A stretch of 64,000 bases of DNA from assembly GCF_000317105.1 (NCBI RefSeq), contig NC_019693.1:1054001-1118000 (forward strand), read 5' to 3'. A program made the translations under genes and the position numbers. Source of the DNA: Oscillatoria acuminata PCC 6304. GTDB taxonomy: Bacteria; Cyanobacteriota; Cyanobacteriia; Cyanobacteriales; Laspinemataceae. A model generated the notes under the pieces. That model saw only the letters and a program-made list of their open reading frames with translations, searched no databases and was not told the DNA's origin. Of the stretch, positions 49,139-58,625 are shown piece by piece (position 1 is the stretch's first letter; each line of letters starts with the position of its first letter).

Positions 49139-49872
49139 GAAAAACCTCTCAACAGCGTCACGCGGTCAGCCGTGAGCACTCAGCCGGTCGCCTCCGAGTC
49201 GTTCGCCTTGAATAGCTCGGCCAGTCTTAACAGAAAGCGGAGCTGTCAAAAGCAAAACCGGGGGACTCGGTACTTGCACGCAGGTGCAAGCATAGCCGAT
49301 AGCTGATGGCTGACGGCTGCTCTCAACAAGTTAAGTGTCTGATTGTGTGGAACCATTGACAAGGGGGGGAGGAGGTGAGTTTGCCACAGAATCCGGAGTG
49401 CCACGGCAAAATCCGAGCGGGGAAGTGGTCTCAGAACCCTTACTCACTCTAGTTTTCACCTTGCAAAAATCGGGCTTTCCCTCTCGGAAAAACCGTCCGG
49501 GAGAGAAAACATCAGCCCCTTGAGAGATTGGCCATCCATCTTCAGACAGAGGGATGGAAGCATGGGAATTCGGAGCAAAGCAAGTTCTCCTCCCCTGACC
49601 TAAATCGGAGTAGGGATTTGATTAAAAATGGGATAACCCTTAACGGGCAAATTTTTCAGGTTTCGGAGTTTGAGCGCCCTCCCCCAGAGACGGAAAAGGG
49701 GACCGGAGATGGCTGCTTCTGCCCACATCCGAGCACTTGTTCTCTCATAATGGAAGAAAGGGAAGCTCAATCCAAATTCCTGTATCCCGATGAGAAAGGG
49801 ATTCAGGATGAGCATTACACCCTGTCTCTATTCACCCCATTTCACGCATAACTATTGAGCGGAGGACAAATC
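49139..49872. other. Intergenic region between glgC and gshA
   Basis: This gap between divergent genes contains a small hairpin (cttgcac/gtgcaag, 49273-49279 with 49284-49290). A frame of about 100 codons at 49528-49851 lacks a ribosome site and family-like sequence, so I do not call it. Both promoters must lie here, but I cannot place them with confidence. Confidence 0.45.
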
Positions 49873-51024
49873 ATGCTGCTATCGAAAGGCTTTGAGGTGG
49901 AAATTTATACCGGGACGCCCCAGGGCGATATTGTCGGACTCTCGGATAAAATTGTGGCGGCTCTCCCGCGCTTTATGCGGGAACCCGATAACCGAAATGT
50001 GGAATATACGACGCCGCCGCTGTTTCGGTATGAGCAGTTGTTATGTGAACTGGTGCAGCCTCGGCGAATCCTGCGGGAGTATCTCCAGACGGTGGGGAAT
50101 TACACCTTAATTCCGGGGAGTAGCCTCTCTTTGGGTAGGACAGACCAGTTTTATCGATCGGACCCCCATAACCCCTATCACGGGTTTATTGAGAACACTT
50201 ATGGGACGAAAGTAGTAACGGCGAGTGTTCATATTAATGTAGGAATCGACAATCCGGATTTGCTGATGCGCGCTTGTCGGTTGATTCATCTGGAGGCTCC
50301 GTTGTATTTGGCCTTGAGTGCGGCCTCGCCGTTCTTGGATGGGGAAGTCACGGGGTATCACTCCACCAGGTGGCATCTGTTCCCGCAAGTCCCGGCAACG
50401 GCCCCGTTGTTTGAAAATCATGCTCATTTTATCCGGTGGACGGAGCAACAGTTAGAGACTGGGGTGTTTCAAAATGTCCGGCATTTCTGGAGTTCGGTCC
50501 GTCCCAATGGCGATCGCCGTCCTTACACCCTGAATCGCCTGGAATTGCGAATCTGTGAATTAGTCTCTGACCCGATCGCCTTACTTGCCATTTCTGCGTT
50601 CCTTGAGGCCCGTCTCTGGCAGTTGATGGAAAATCCCCACCTAGACCCCCTAGAACTGAGCTTGTTACCGGCACAAACCCGGGCTGATGACCTAATTGCC
50701 CTCACCGATGCCAATGAGTCTGCTGTGGCTCACCGCAGTTTAGATGCTCAATTGCGCCACTGGCAAGACGGGAGACCGATTTTGGCCCGAGATTGGATTG
50801 AGGAACTCTATGAACAGGTGTTGCCAACGGCGAAGAGACATGGATTTAGCTGTTTTCTCTCTCCTCTGAAAAAAATTCTGAGGGAAGGGAATGAAGCGCA
50901 ACGGTGGTTAAAGGCGGTGGACCGGGGGCTAGACCCTCGCCAAGTGATTCAAGGGGCGATCGCCTCCATGAGCGACCAAGAGGCGGAATTGGAAGATAAA
51001 ATCTGCCAGCCCTGGGTTGCCTGA
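49873..51024 (+). CDS. gshA: Glutamate-cysteine ligase, cyanobacterial type
   Basis: GshA joins glutamate and cysteine, the first step in glutathione synthesis. The 383-residue protein is of the cyanobacterial type: LLSKGFEVEIYTGTPQGDIV at the start, NVEYTTPPLFRYEQLLCELV, IPGSSLSLGRTDQFYRSDPH with NPYHGFIENTYGTKVVTAS, and YTLNRLELRICELV. The start is ATG 49873, with GGAGG 7 bases upstream, instead of the longer in-frame start at 49855. It is a single gene. Confidence 0.93.
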   Translation: MLLSKGFEVEIYTGTPQGDIVGLSDKIVAALPRFMREPDNRNVEYTTPPLFRYEQLLCELVQPRRILREYLQTVGNYTLIPGSSLSLGRTDQFYRSDPHNPYHGFIENTYGTKVVTASVHINVGIDNPDLLMRACRLIHLEAPLYLALSAASPFLDGEVTGYHSTRWHLFPQVPATAPLFENHAHFIRWTEQQLETGVFQNVRHFWSSVRPNGDRRPYTLNRLELRICELVSDPIALLAISAFLEARLWQLMENPHLDPLELSLLPAQTRADDLIALTDANESAVAHRSLDAQLRHWQDGRPILARDWIEELYEQVLPTAKRHGFSCFLSPLKKILREGNEAQRWLKAVDRGLDPRQVIQGAIASMSDQEAELEDKICQPWVA

Positions 51025-51194
51025 TGAACTCCCCTGAGTCAATCAGAATATCTAATCAATGGAATTCAAGGTTGGATGATTAAAAATTTCTATCATTGAA
51101 CCCGGTTTCTGGTTAAATGATACCCGGATAGCCTCGGATCGGGAACCCCGATCCCCTTGGATACCGAGTTGGATAGAGAAACGGTACGCGCTCC

Positions 51195-51656
51195 ATGCCT
51201 CAAGTTGTCTTAGTTCATCCCCAAATTCCTCCCAATACGGGCAATATTGCCCGCACCTGTGCGGCGACGGGGACGCCGCTGCATTTAGTCGGTCCCCTGG
51301 GTTTTGAGACGAGCGATCGCTATCTCAAACGGGCGGGACTGGATTATTGGCCCTATGTCGATGTTCACTTCCATGAGGATTTAGCAGCGTTTCGGGCGTT
51401 TCACCGCCAGGGTGGAGGTCGTCAACTGGGGTTTAGCGCCCGAGGGTCTGATAATTACATTGAGTTTGAATTTCAACCCAACGACTGGTTATTATTTGGG
51501 TCCGAAACCACGGGGTTATCGCCAGAACTCCTGGATGAATGCGATCGCACCCTTTATATTCCCATGACCCATCCCAAGGTCCGCAGTCTGAATTTGTCCG
51601 TCAGTGCCGCGTTAGGTCTATTTGAAGCCCTCCGCCAATTGGGTCAACTCCACTGA
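51195..51656 (+). CDS. trmL: tRNA (cytidine/uridine-34 2'-O)-methyltransferase, TrmL-like
   Basis: The 153-residue SPOUT methyltransferase should modify the wobble base of leucine tRNAs. It begins QVVLVHPQIPPNTGNIARTC, a TrmL hallmark, and has the knot motifs LLFGSETTGLSPELLDEC and IPMTHPKVRSLNLSVSAALG. Length is normal. It lies 170 bases after gshA on the same strand; a separate promoter is likely. Confidence 0.92.
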   Translation: MPQVVLVHPQIPPNTGNIARTCAATGTPLHLVGPLGFETSDRYLKRAGLDYWPYVDVHFHEDLAAFRAFHRQGGGRQLGFSARGSDNYIEFEFQPNDWLLFGSETTGLSPELLDECDRTLYIPMTHPKVRSLNLSVSAALGLFEALRQLGQLH

Positions 51657-52686
51657 CTAGGCTAAGACGTGGTGAGCGGATTGAATTCAAGGGACAAGAT
51701 ACCGGATTTCTGGTCTTGATGAGGTGGAAATTGCTGCCAATTTTCTCCAGAAATTCGGTTTTTCTTCCCCATTTCAGGTATCGGCGTCCTAGGGTTGGGT
51801 GTTGGCGAATGATTCAAGAGACTTCAACAAAGAAGGGTGAGAACCCCTCCCTCGACCCAGGATTTCATTTCCGGGAACACATAAGAAATTCATATAGAAC
51901 TATCCACCCGGTGAGTGCTGTTCCTCCATAGAATTTCATCATTCAATTTTAGGAGTTAATTTTCTTAGAACCCTTGAGCATTGGGCTAATCACGCCAAAT
52001 TTCTCTGAATCTGGAGCAGGCAGAGGGAACCGCATCAAGATTGGGAGTATCCAAAGGATACGGTTGTGCTTTAGAGTGAAATCTGCTTAAAGTCTCATCT
52101 GAAGGATTGAGGGAAAACACCTCAAGCCAAACCTGGGACATCTACTTAAATCGTGAATCGGGTAAATTCCAGTCGGGGGCAAGTTCGGTTAAATCCGAAA
52201 AAACCCGGACGGTGGCAAGAGTTACGGTATCTGTAAAGCGACCCGAGTGCCGTTTTTCACCCGGAAAAAGGTCCGAAATTCAGGGACCATTCAGGGGGCT
52301 AAACGGAGCTACAGGGTGATTAAAGTAGATTCGTAGCGATTGAAACAGGGATTCCGGTCTGAATGCCTTATAATCACCAAACAGCCGCTTATTTCGGAAT
52401 CATGGGGCTTGCCTCACGAATTCAGGGCATACTAAACCAAACGCACCAGCGAAAGAAGTTTATTTAGCCTGAAAGAAGCGCTGGATAAAGGAATATAAAT
52501 TGCCCGTTAACATTTTGTGAACACTACCAACTTGTCGAAAACAGAAAATCAGGGTAATCTTGCCTAAGTAACATTCTGTTGTCAGTGACTTCGGTCTCTC
52601 AGTGATGTGATCTGCATCATAAGACTGGTGGTAAATTCATTGACTTATAAAGACAGTTAAGCACTGGTCGTTAGGAGGTCGTTTTT
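51657..52686. other. Long intergenic region upstream of the LysM/M23 gene
   Basis: About 1030 bases without a credible gene on either strand. The 3' part should be the promoter and leader of the envelope peptidase gene. It includes a possible CRP-type site at 52606-52621 and a strong ribosome site (AGGAGG) just before the TTG start. The rest shows no recognisable repeat. Confidence 0.5.
52606..52621. promoter_or_regulatory. Possible cyclic-AMP receptor (SyCRP1-type) site
   Basis: TGTGATCTGCATCATA matches the TGTGA-N6-TCACA consensus at nine of ten positions. It lies about 65 bases before the start codon of the LysM/M23 gene. A single site found by eye can be chance. Confidence 0.3.
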
Positions 52687-55284
52687 TTGAAACGAGCATT
52701 TCCGCAGAAGGTAAAACCTGTTCCATCCTGTGCCGCCGATAGCAATCGGACGGTAGGAGAGATTAGACAGGTACTCGCTGGCCCCCGTAAGGTTCGCACC
52801 TCGGCAGCCATGATTGGACTTGCAATTTCGATGGGGGCGTCTAGCATATTGCTGCCTCAACAAGGCGAAGGTGCTGGAGCATCAGAGCCACCGATCGCAG
52901 CGGATACATCTGCTACGGATCCCGGTTCTTGGTCCACACTGGAGGCAGAAGCAGCCTCAACAGAAGAGGCCGGAACCCAAATGGCAGAACAAACGCTAAA
53001 TGGGTCTGCTGTAGAACCCCAAGTTCAGGAAGAAGCAACTCCCTGGACCCTAACAGAACAGGGTCCGGTACCCTCACAGGTCGCCGCTAATTCAGGCGAT
53101 CGCGGCACAGCCGAAGGAACCGGGGAAGTCAACTCAACCCTTCCATACCCACAGGAATTGACTCGCGAAGGGAACCCTGCTGGCGCAAGTTTTAGCTGGC
53201 AAATAGACGAAATCCGGTCTGAATCCGGGGTTTCCATCGAAGGAGTGGTTCAGCCCGGTGAAAACCGTCTGGATCCAAGTCTGGCGGAGTTGTGGGGTGA
53301 GGAGTCGGTCAGTTCAGTTGTTGAATCATCCCTGGAAATGTCCCAGGAGTCAGACGGCCCAGGGCCGGAAATGGCTCCATCTGGATTATTTCCTCAGGTC
53401 GAACATCAAGAGTCCACGGAAGGGACTGTTCGTGACTCCCTCTCCTTGGAGGGTAGAGCAAATGACCCCTTACTCGGTGGCATAAGGCCCGAGGGGGAAG
53501 CTACACCGTCCCGGGTTAATTCCGAACGAACTTCCCCAGGTTGGCAGTCTTATTTGGAAGAAAATTCCACCGGGAATACTTGGGAAAGTTCCCAACCGGC
53601 TAACACTGAAGTCAACTCCGGTGAGACGACTGGATTGGTCCCGTTGGTGACCCCCGAACTGGAACTCACTCCGGAAGTAGTACAGCCTGAGTTATCCAGC
53701 TACTCGGAAGCCGAGAATGATTACCCCACGGCGTTAAACCGAGGTGAACCGGATATGAATGGGGCGATCGCGATTCCTGCGGTAGAAAGTGCAACCGCAT
53801 CGCGCATCTACCAAGTCAGTTTCGGAGATACCCTGGATGCGATCGCACTAAGCAATGGCGTCTCGGCACAAAAAATCGTTGAAGCCAATAGCCTCAACGA
53901 TCCAGACTTACTTGAAGTCAATCAGACCCTGCAAATTCCGTTGAATCCAACGGAACCGGGCCCTAACTCCATCGCCTGGGACCCTAGTTCCCTAACCCGC
54001 GATGAAGGAAGCGATCTGTCCGCATCAGCAAAAAGTGATGTCGTTGCCTTACCCAAACAAATCACAACGGACACCACCTTTTCCCTGATTGCCCCAAGTA
54101 AACCATCAGAAGCGATCGCCTCGATTCCGGAAAGCGTTGTCTCGGTGATTGCTCGATCTCCAGAAAGCGCATCAGACTTGATAAGTCGCGATCGCTCAGT
54201 CAGCGAAGGAACAGTCCCGGCGACTGGCACCGAAACCCTAGTCGCTCAAGCGGCTCCCTCCGTGGAAACGGAAGCCGATGAAAGTGACCATATTGATGGC
54301 TTACGGGCTGACATTCTCAAACTGCGGCAAAGGTACCGGGAACAAGAAGCCCTCGGTCAACACTCCCAAATTGAGGCAGTAGAGACGGATTCTCCACGGG
54401 AAGACGAGATTTCCGTCGCCGAAAACCCTCCTAGAGTTGAACCGCAACTTTCCGCCCAAGCGGATGAAAGGAGCTCGTTCCCTGAGTCAATACAGGCTCA
54501 TGCGATCGAACCCGAGGCGATCGAAAACCGTTACGTGGATAGTTTACGAGCGGAAATCGAAAAACTTCGCGAAAAATACAAAACTGAAAACCTCAGTTTA
54601 GAAGCCACAGGGGAATCCGTTCCAGGGACCCTCCCCAATACCCAGTCCGTTCGGACTACTTCCACCGTTGACCGATCTGGGCCATCAGAACGGATCAATC
54701 CGCAGTTCAACCCACAGCCCAACGAAACCTTAGAAAACGCCCCCAGAGCACAGGAAACCCAGCAAGAACAGATCCTCGCGGTAGCGCCGGTGGGGTCTGA
54801 AGTCTATGCACCCCTGATGCAGCCTGCTGTCGGACAGATCGTCTCTCCGGAGTTGCCCCCGCTAAAAACTCCGGATACCTATCTCCCCAACAGTCAGCCG
54901 AGCTTTAATGGCTATATTTGGCCGGCTCATGGCGTGTTCACTTCTGGCTATGGCTGGCGCTGGGGTCGGATGCACCGAGGTATCGATATCGCCGGACCCA
55001 CCGGCACCCCGATTTATGCCGCCGCCACTGGCGTAGTGATTACTGCCGGATGGAACTCCGGTGGTTATGGAAATCTGGTTGAGATCGAGCATCCTGATGG
55101 CAGTGTTACCCTCTACGCCCACAATCATCGGATTATGGTGCAAGAAGGACAGCAAGTCGAACAAGGTCAACAAGTTGCTGAAATGGGAAGCACTGGCTTC
55201 AGCACTGGACCCCACCTGCACTTTGAAATCCATCCTTCCGGACAAGGTGCAGTCAATCCGATGGCTCTTCTGCCACCTCAATAA
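52687..55284 (+). CDS. Envelope M23 peptidase with LysM domain
   Basis: The 865-residue protein should bind and cut peptidoglycan or activate other hydrolases. A hydrophobic segment (SAAMIGLAISMGASSILL, about 38-56) after a basic N-terminus serves as a signal or anchor. A long acidic, serine- and glutamate-rich region follows, then a LysM domain near 373-418 (YQVSFGDTLDAIALSNGVSA) and a C-terminal M23 domain from about 739 with HRGIDIAGP and TGPHLHFEI, both catalytic motifs intact. Two related helical repeats, DGLRADILKLRQRY (about 536) and DSLRAEIEKLREKY (about 616), lie between. The start is TTG 52687, with AGGAGG about 9 bases upstream. A terminator follows. Confidence 0.88.
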   Translation: MKRAFPQKVKPVPSCAADSNRTVGEIRQVLAGPRKVRTSAAMIGLAISMGASSILLPQQGEGAGASEPPIAADTSATDPGSWSTLEAEAASTEEAGTQMAEQTLNGSAVEPQVQEEATPWTLTEQGPVPSQVAANSGDRGTAEGTGEVNSTLPYPQELTREGNPAGASFSWQIDEIRSESGVSIEGVVQPGENRLDPSLAELWGEESVSSVVESSLEMSQESDGPGPEMAPSGLFPQVEHQESTEGTVRDSLSLEGRANDPLLGGIRPEGEATPSRVNSERTSPGWQSYLEENSTGNTWESSQPANTEVNSGETTGLVPLVTPELELTPEVVQPELSSYSEAENDYPTALNRGEPDMNGAIAIPAVESATASRIYQVSFGDTLDAIALSNGVSAQKIVEANSLNDPDLLEVNQTLQIPLNPTEPGPNSIAWDPSSLTRDEGSDLSASAKSDVVALPKQITTDTTFSLIAPSKPSEAIASIPESVVSVIARSPESASDLISRDRSVSEGTVPATGTETLVAQAAPSVETEADESDHIDGLRADILKLRQRYREQEALGQHSQIEAVETDSPREDEISVAENPPRVEPQLSAQADERSSFPESIQAHAIEPEAIENRYVDSLRAEIEKLREKYKTENLSLEATGESVPGTLPNTQSVRTTSTVDRSGPSERINPQFNPQPNETLENAPRAQETQQEQILAVAPVGSEVYAPLMQPAVGQIVSPELPPLKTPDTYLPNSQPSFNGYIWPAHGVFTSGYGWRWGRMHRGIDIAGPTGTPIYAAATGVVITAGWNSGGYGNLVEIEHPDGSVTLYAHNHRIMVQEGQQVEQGQQVAEMGSTGFSTGPHLHFEIHPSGQGAVNPMALLPPQ

Positions 55285-55349
55285 ATCACAATTCTATTCT
55301 GAGCCGGGAGATTTTCGGAGTCACATCCGACTTCCCCTGCTCTTGATCT

Positions 55350-55375
55350 AGCCCGTATGAGTGCGGGCTTTTTTA
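55350..55375 (+). terminator. Terminator of the LysM/M23 gene
   Basis: agcccg (55350-55355) and cgggct (55364-55369) form a stem with an 8-base loop, followed by a T-run (ttttttatt). It lies 65 bases after the stop. Confidence 0.8.
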
Positions 55376-55398
55376 TTGGGGAGACCGCCATCGGGATG

Positions 55399-55508
55399 GG
55401 GGCTTACAAGCTCCGGTCCCCTCCCCTTGCCAAGGGGAGGGGACCGGAGGTGGAGTTAATAGAAAGGTAAATCACAATGAGCTTAAAAAACCTACCATTG
55501 TAAGCCCC
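55399..55508. repeat. Foldback element with 11-bp inverted ends and an internal 18-bp stem
   Basis: ggggcttacaa (55399-55409) and ttgtaagcccc (55498-55508) are inverted ends of a 110-base unit. Just inside the left end lies a perfect hairpin with 18-base arms (ctccggtcccctcccctt, 55411-55428, with 55432-55449). The hairpin is related to the arms at 28514 and 28786. No target duplication is evident. Confidence 0.55.
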
Positions 55509-55512
55509 ATCC

Positions 55513-55806
55513 TCACCCCTCCTCACCCGATCGCCCGATCGCCTGCCGGAATCCCAATACGATTAAAATGTTAGAGAGGGTCAAAAATACCTCCGCCCCT
55601 CCATGTAGAAAATCCACATTTGCTAAGGACTGGTGATAGACTTTGAGGGCGTAAATCCCCACGGGAATGGTCACGGCAACAAATACTAAAGTGCCGTAAA
55701 ACCCCAGGAGTGCTAAACGGGGCATTTTTCCCGAACGAGTCATAAACCATAAAAATCCCAGATAAGGAAATAGGGAAACCACAAACAAAGTATCTTTAGA
55801 AATCAT
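55513..55806 (-). CDS. DUF3593 membrane protein
   Basis: The 97-residue protein has three membrane helices (LFVVSLFPYLGFLWFM, LLGFYGTLVFVAVTIPVGIY, GGAEVFLTLSNILIVLGF). It matches the DUF3593 family of cyanobacteria and plastid-bearing plants. Function is not established. It lies 79 bases after the DUF2499 gene on the same strand. The two families are commonly neighbours, so they likely act together in the thylakoid or plasma membrane. Confidence 0.85.
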   Translation of the reverse strand: MISKDTLFVVSLFPYLGFLWFMTRSGKMPRLALLGFYGTLVFVAVTIPVGIYALKVYHQSLANVDFLHGGAEVFLTLSNILIVLGFRQAIGRSGEEG

Positions 55807-55885
55807 CGGTTTATCTTAAAAACTTCTGAAGTTGATATGTAAAATTCCGGGGAGTGAGGCAACGGATTTGCCCTGGTTGATCCCG

Positions 55886-56248
55886 TTATTTCTGGGGGCC
55901 GATCGCCGTTTGCTGACCCTCATTCATTAAGGGAGAATCCTCAGACTCGGGTTTCCGTTTTGCCGATCGCCAAATCCACCAAGCTGCTAGACAGAGGGTA
56001 CAGTTTCCCACCACCGTCATTGTTGCTTGTAGCGTCACCAACCAGTCTAAAGAGGTGGGATTATCAAAATAGTGCCAGGTACAAGCACACATCGCCCCCA
56101 CTAATGCCGGAAGCATGGCAAAGGATAATCCTCGCCAATAGCGATCGCCCGTCACTTCGCCATAGCGCCAAATCAGCCAAATGGCAGCGATCCACTCAAT
56201 GACGCTAGAAACATGAATCATCCAGGTGGGAATAGACAAAGCGTGCAT
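55886..56248 (-). CDS. DUF2499 membrane protein
   Basis: The 120-residue protein matches DUF2499: it opens MHALSIPTWMIHVSSVIEWI, then AIWLIWRYGEVTGDRYWRGL, SFAMLPALVGAMCACTWHYF and a last helix (VVGNCTLCLAAWWIWRSA). Three to four membrane helices are present. The family is conserved in oxygenic phototrophs; role unknown. ATG 56248 is where the conserved sequence begins; ten more residues are possible from 56278. It is first of a pair with DUF3593. Confidence 0.85.
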   Translation of the reverse strand: MHALSIPTWMIHVSSVIEWIAAIWLIWRYGEVTGDRYWRGLSFAMLPALVGAMCACTWHYFDNPTSLDWLVTLQATMTVVGNCTLCLAAWWIWRSAKRKPESEDSPLMNEGQQTAIGPQK

Positions 56249-56388
56249 GAATTTAAGGGGTAAAAAGAGACAACACAATCGGGGCTTTGCCCTGGTTGTG
56301 TTTTATTTTAACCCGATTGAAGAAGACTCCAACCTCTTGACAAGGGTGATGGGTTAATCCTGTTATGAGGTAAGGGCAGAAAATTTAA

Positions 56389-56532
56389 GGGAGCATCTCA
56401 ATGTTGCCTAAAAACCAGTCGGACCTCTCCCCAAACCCCTCCCCTAAGAGGGGAGGGGCTTTGAGACTCCCCCTTCCCTCTTAGGGAAGGGGGCTGGGGG
56501 GTTAGGTCTCTTGAACAAATTGAGATGCTCCC
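56389..56532. mobile_element. MITE-like element, second copy, with 8-bp flanking duplication
   Basis: It starts gggagcatctcaatgttgcc and ends aaattgagatgctccc, the same ends as the element at 28951-29059. Two internal G/C hairpins are present (cccctcccctaagaggggagggg and cccccttccctcttagggaaggggg). The direct repeat aaatttaa flanks it (56381-56388 and 56533-56540). It lies 39 bases before the csaB start, so it sits in the csaB promoter or leader region. Confidence 0.75.
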
Positions 56533-56570
56533 AAATTTAATCCATTGCCGAGTTTGACAGGAGGAAGATT

Positions 56571-57611
56571 GTGAAGCCAATTCGGGCAGTTTGTTGTGGA
56601 TATTATGGAAAAGGGAATGCCGGGGATGAGGCCCTGTTAGCCTCATTGTTACAGATGCTGCCATCAGACATCACCCCAGTGGTGCTTTCAGGCAATCCCC
56701 GTCAGACTAGGGAACGCTACCAAGTCTCTGCCTGTAATCGGATGTCCGCATTTTCCGTCTGGCAAGTGCTGCGAGAGTCGGATGTATTTATTTGGGGGGG
56801 AGGCAGCTTGATCCAAGATGTCACCAGTGCAGTTAGCCCTTTATATTATGCCGGGTTGATGGGATTGGCACAGGGACTGGGATTGAAAACGATCGCCTGG
56901 GGACAAGGGGTAGGTCCTTTAAAACGCCCCTTAACCCGCCGGATTGCAAAACAGACTTTTTCTAAATGCACTCGGGTGAGTGTGCGCGATCGCGGTTCTG
57001 CTGCTTTACTCGCCGAATGGCAGATTCCCTTTACAATGGCACCGGATCCGGTTTGGGCGTTGGAAGGGAAACCTGTTCCGGGGTTGTGGGATTTACCTGC
57101 CCCTCGGGTTGCGGTAAACTTGCGATCGCATCCCCTTTTAACTCCCGCCCGCTTAGACACCCTCACCCGGGCTTTAATTTCCTTTCAAAAAGCCACCGAT
57201 ACCTGTCTGTTATTGGTTCCCTTTCAAGCCTCTCAAGATTTGGCGATCGCTCAATCGATTCAAGCTCAACTTCCCGGTCCTAATCATCTGTTTATGTTGG
57301 AAGACCCCCGGGAACTGAAAGGGCTATTTCGGGGAGTCGAAATGACCATCGGAATGCGATTCCACAGTTTAATTATGGCGGCGGCAGAAGGATGTCGCTG
57401 TTTTGCTATTAGTTATGACCCGAAAGTGAATCAACTGATGGCTGATTTAGAACTTCCGGGTTGGGAATTAGCCGACATCCCCGAAGATCCCAATATAATT
57501 AGTAAACTTTGGATAGAACAATATGCCAATGGTGACCCTCTTTCTGATATTTCTATTCAAGCCATTGTCGATCGCGCCTTGATTCATGAAGAACTTTTGC
57601 AGAATTTATGA
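56571..57611 (+). CDS. csaB: Polysaccharide pyruvyl transferase CsaB
   Basis: The 346-residue enzyme should transfer pyruvate from phosphoenolpyruvate to a cell-wall polysaccharide. In other bacteria this ketal anchors SLH-domain proteins, which are abundant in cyanobacterial outer membranes. Visible family features are CGYYGKGNAGDEALLASLLQ at the start, the glycine-rich VFIWGGGSLIQDVTS, AWGQGVGPLKRPLTR, and IGMRFHSLIMAAAEG. The start is GTG 56571, with GGAGG 6-7 bases upstream. A MITE-like element lies directly upstream. Confidence 0.92.
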   Translation: MKPIRAVCCGYYGKGNAGDEALLASLLQMLPSDITPVVLSGNPRQTRERYQVSACNRMSAFSVWQVLRESDVFIWGGGSLIQDVTSAVSPLYYAGLMGLAQGLGLKTIAWGQGVGPLKRPLTRRIAKQTFSKCTRVSVRDRGSAALLAEWQIPFTMAPDPVWALEGKPVPGLWDLPAPRVAVNLRSHPLLTPARLDTLTRALISFQKATDTCLLLVPFQASQDLAIAQSIQAQLPGPNHLFMLEDPRELKGLFRGVEMTIGMRFHSLIMAAAEGCRCFAISYDPKVNQLMADLELPGWELADIPEDPNIISKLWIEQYANGDPLSDISIQAIVDRALIHEELLQNL

Positions 57612-57702
57612 GTTAAATTTTTCAGCAATTGCTGAATTTAGGGGTTAAAAAGGATTAAAAACGAGACTAAATTTGATTTGATTCAATTGAATTCAGGGGG
57701 AA

Positions 57703-57768
57703 AGAAACCGGGTTTCTGCTCTAAATTTAGTCTAAAATTTCTAGATTTTGTAGGAAAATCCGGTTTCT
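57703..57768. repeat. Dispersed inverted repeat with agaaaccgggtttct core, second copy
   Basis: agaaaccgggtttct (57703-57717) followed by ctaaattta and, later, aatccggtttct, matches the layout at 9677-9741. It lies between the convergent csaB and the membrane-protein gene at 57826. Confidence 0.55.
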
Positions 57769-57825
57769 AAAGAGTGCTAGTATTGATAACTCTCAGAAGC
57801 ATCGGGATCAGAGCAGTCGCCTCGG

Positions 57826-58206
57826 TTACGACATCCCATCTCGACGGCCCAATTCATAGACGCCACAAATAATACAGGCAATAATGCCGACGGAAATGGC
57901 CCAACTGCTGCCGAGGGTGAATTGGACGCCCCAGTTGCATAAGCCCCCCATTGCTAAAAAGGGGACAATGCTGAAAACCGACGCATAGAGGGCATTTTGG
58001 GACTCTCGGGCCCGTTTTGAGCGCTCGAACTCTTTTTCTGAGGTGTAAAGAGCGCGATCGGCAAAGTTAAACCAGCGATTGAGTTGTTCAATGACCCATT
58101 CAGTGAGGCTGGAAAGACCCATATAAAGGGCCAGAGACCATAATGAGGTTCCGGCAAGGGCGGTGGTATCCACTGCAAATTCAAAGGGAAAAATTTCAGT
58201 TAACAT
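57826..58206 (-). CDS. Membrane protein of unknown function
   Basis: The 126-residue protein has an N-terminal membrane segment (TSLWSLALYMGLSSLTEWVI), a charged middle (ALYTSEKEFERSKRARESQN), and two C-terminal helices (ASVFSIVPFLAMGGLCNWGV and SSWAISVGIIACIICGVYEL). I do not recognise a named family. The codon use and composition look normal for a real gene. It is alone on the minus strand. Confidence 0.65.
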   Translation of the reverse strand: MLTEIFPFEFAVDTTALAGTSLWSLALYMGLSSLTEWVIEQLNRWFNFADRALYTSEKEFERSKRARESQNALYASVFSIVPFLAMGGLCNWGVQFTLGSSWAISVGIIACIICGVYELGRRDGMS

Positions 58207-58625
58207 AGTTGAGGCACTGGGATGATGAATTTATCTTTTCAGCGATTTTAACAAAAGTTAAGAATTCAGGCTGCGGTGTCCTCATGATGACATGAGATTG
58301 ATTCAGGGCCGTCCCAAAATTAAACCGATTTATGGATTCGGTGCGTGAATGAGTGACCAGGGTACAACTTAGGGTAAAATCCACGTCGAGAAAATAACTT
58401 TCCATCGCAGCGTTGGGGTAGGGCCTGCTGAATGACTGGGGTGCAGGATTTTATGGAACGCAAGGGGTTCTCAAGCTGGACCGTTACCTCGACGTGGTGG
58501 ATTCATCCACCCTTAAAAGGGGGCGTATTAAATTTCATAGCCCTGTTGAGAAGAGATTTTATCTGTTTGATGCTCAAACGGATTTGAACCGATTCATAAT
58601 GTTAATCTGCGGTTGAGGAATTGAA
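58207..58625. other. Intergenic region upstream of the second M23 gene
   Basis: This 419-base gap between divergent genes has no credible gene. A TTTGATG-containing AT-rich stretch near 58560-58610 may hold the promoter of the M23 gene. I see no repeat. Confidence 0.45.

Noticed and set aside
49528-49851. Open frame of 107 codons before gshA
   Set aside because: No ribosome site, mixed composition and no recognisable domain; gshA has its own strong start at 49873.
51716-51931. Open frame of 71 codons after trmL
   Set aside because: No ribosome site, no conserved pattern, unusual composition.
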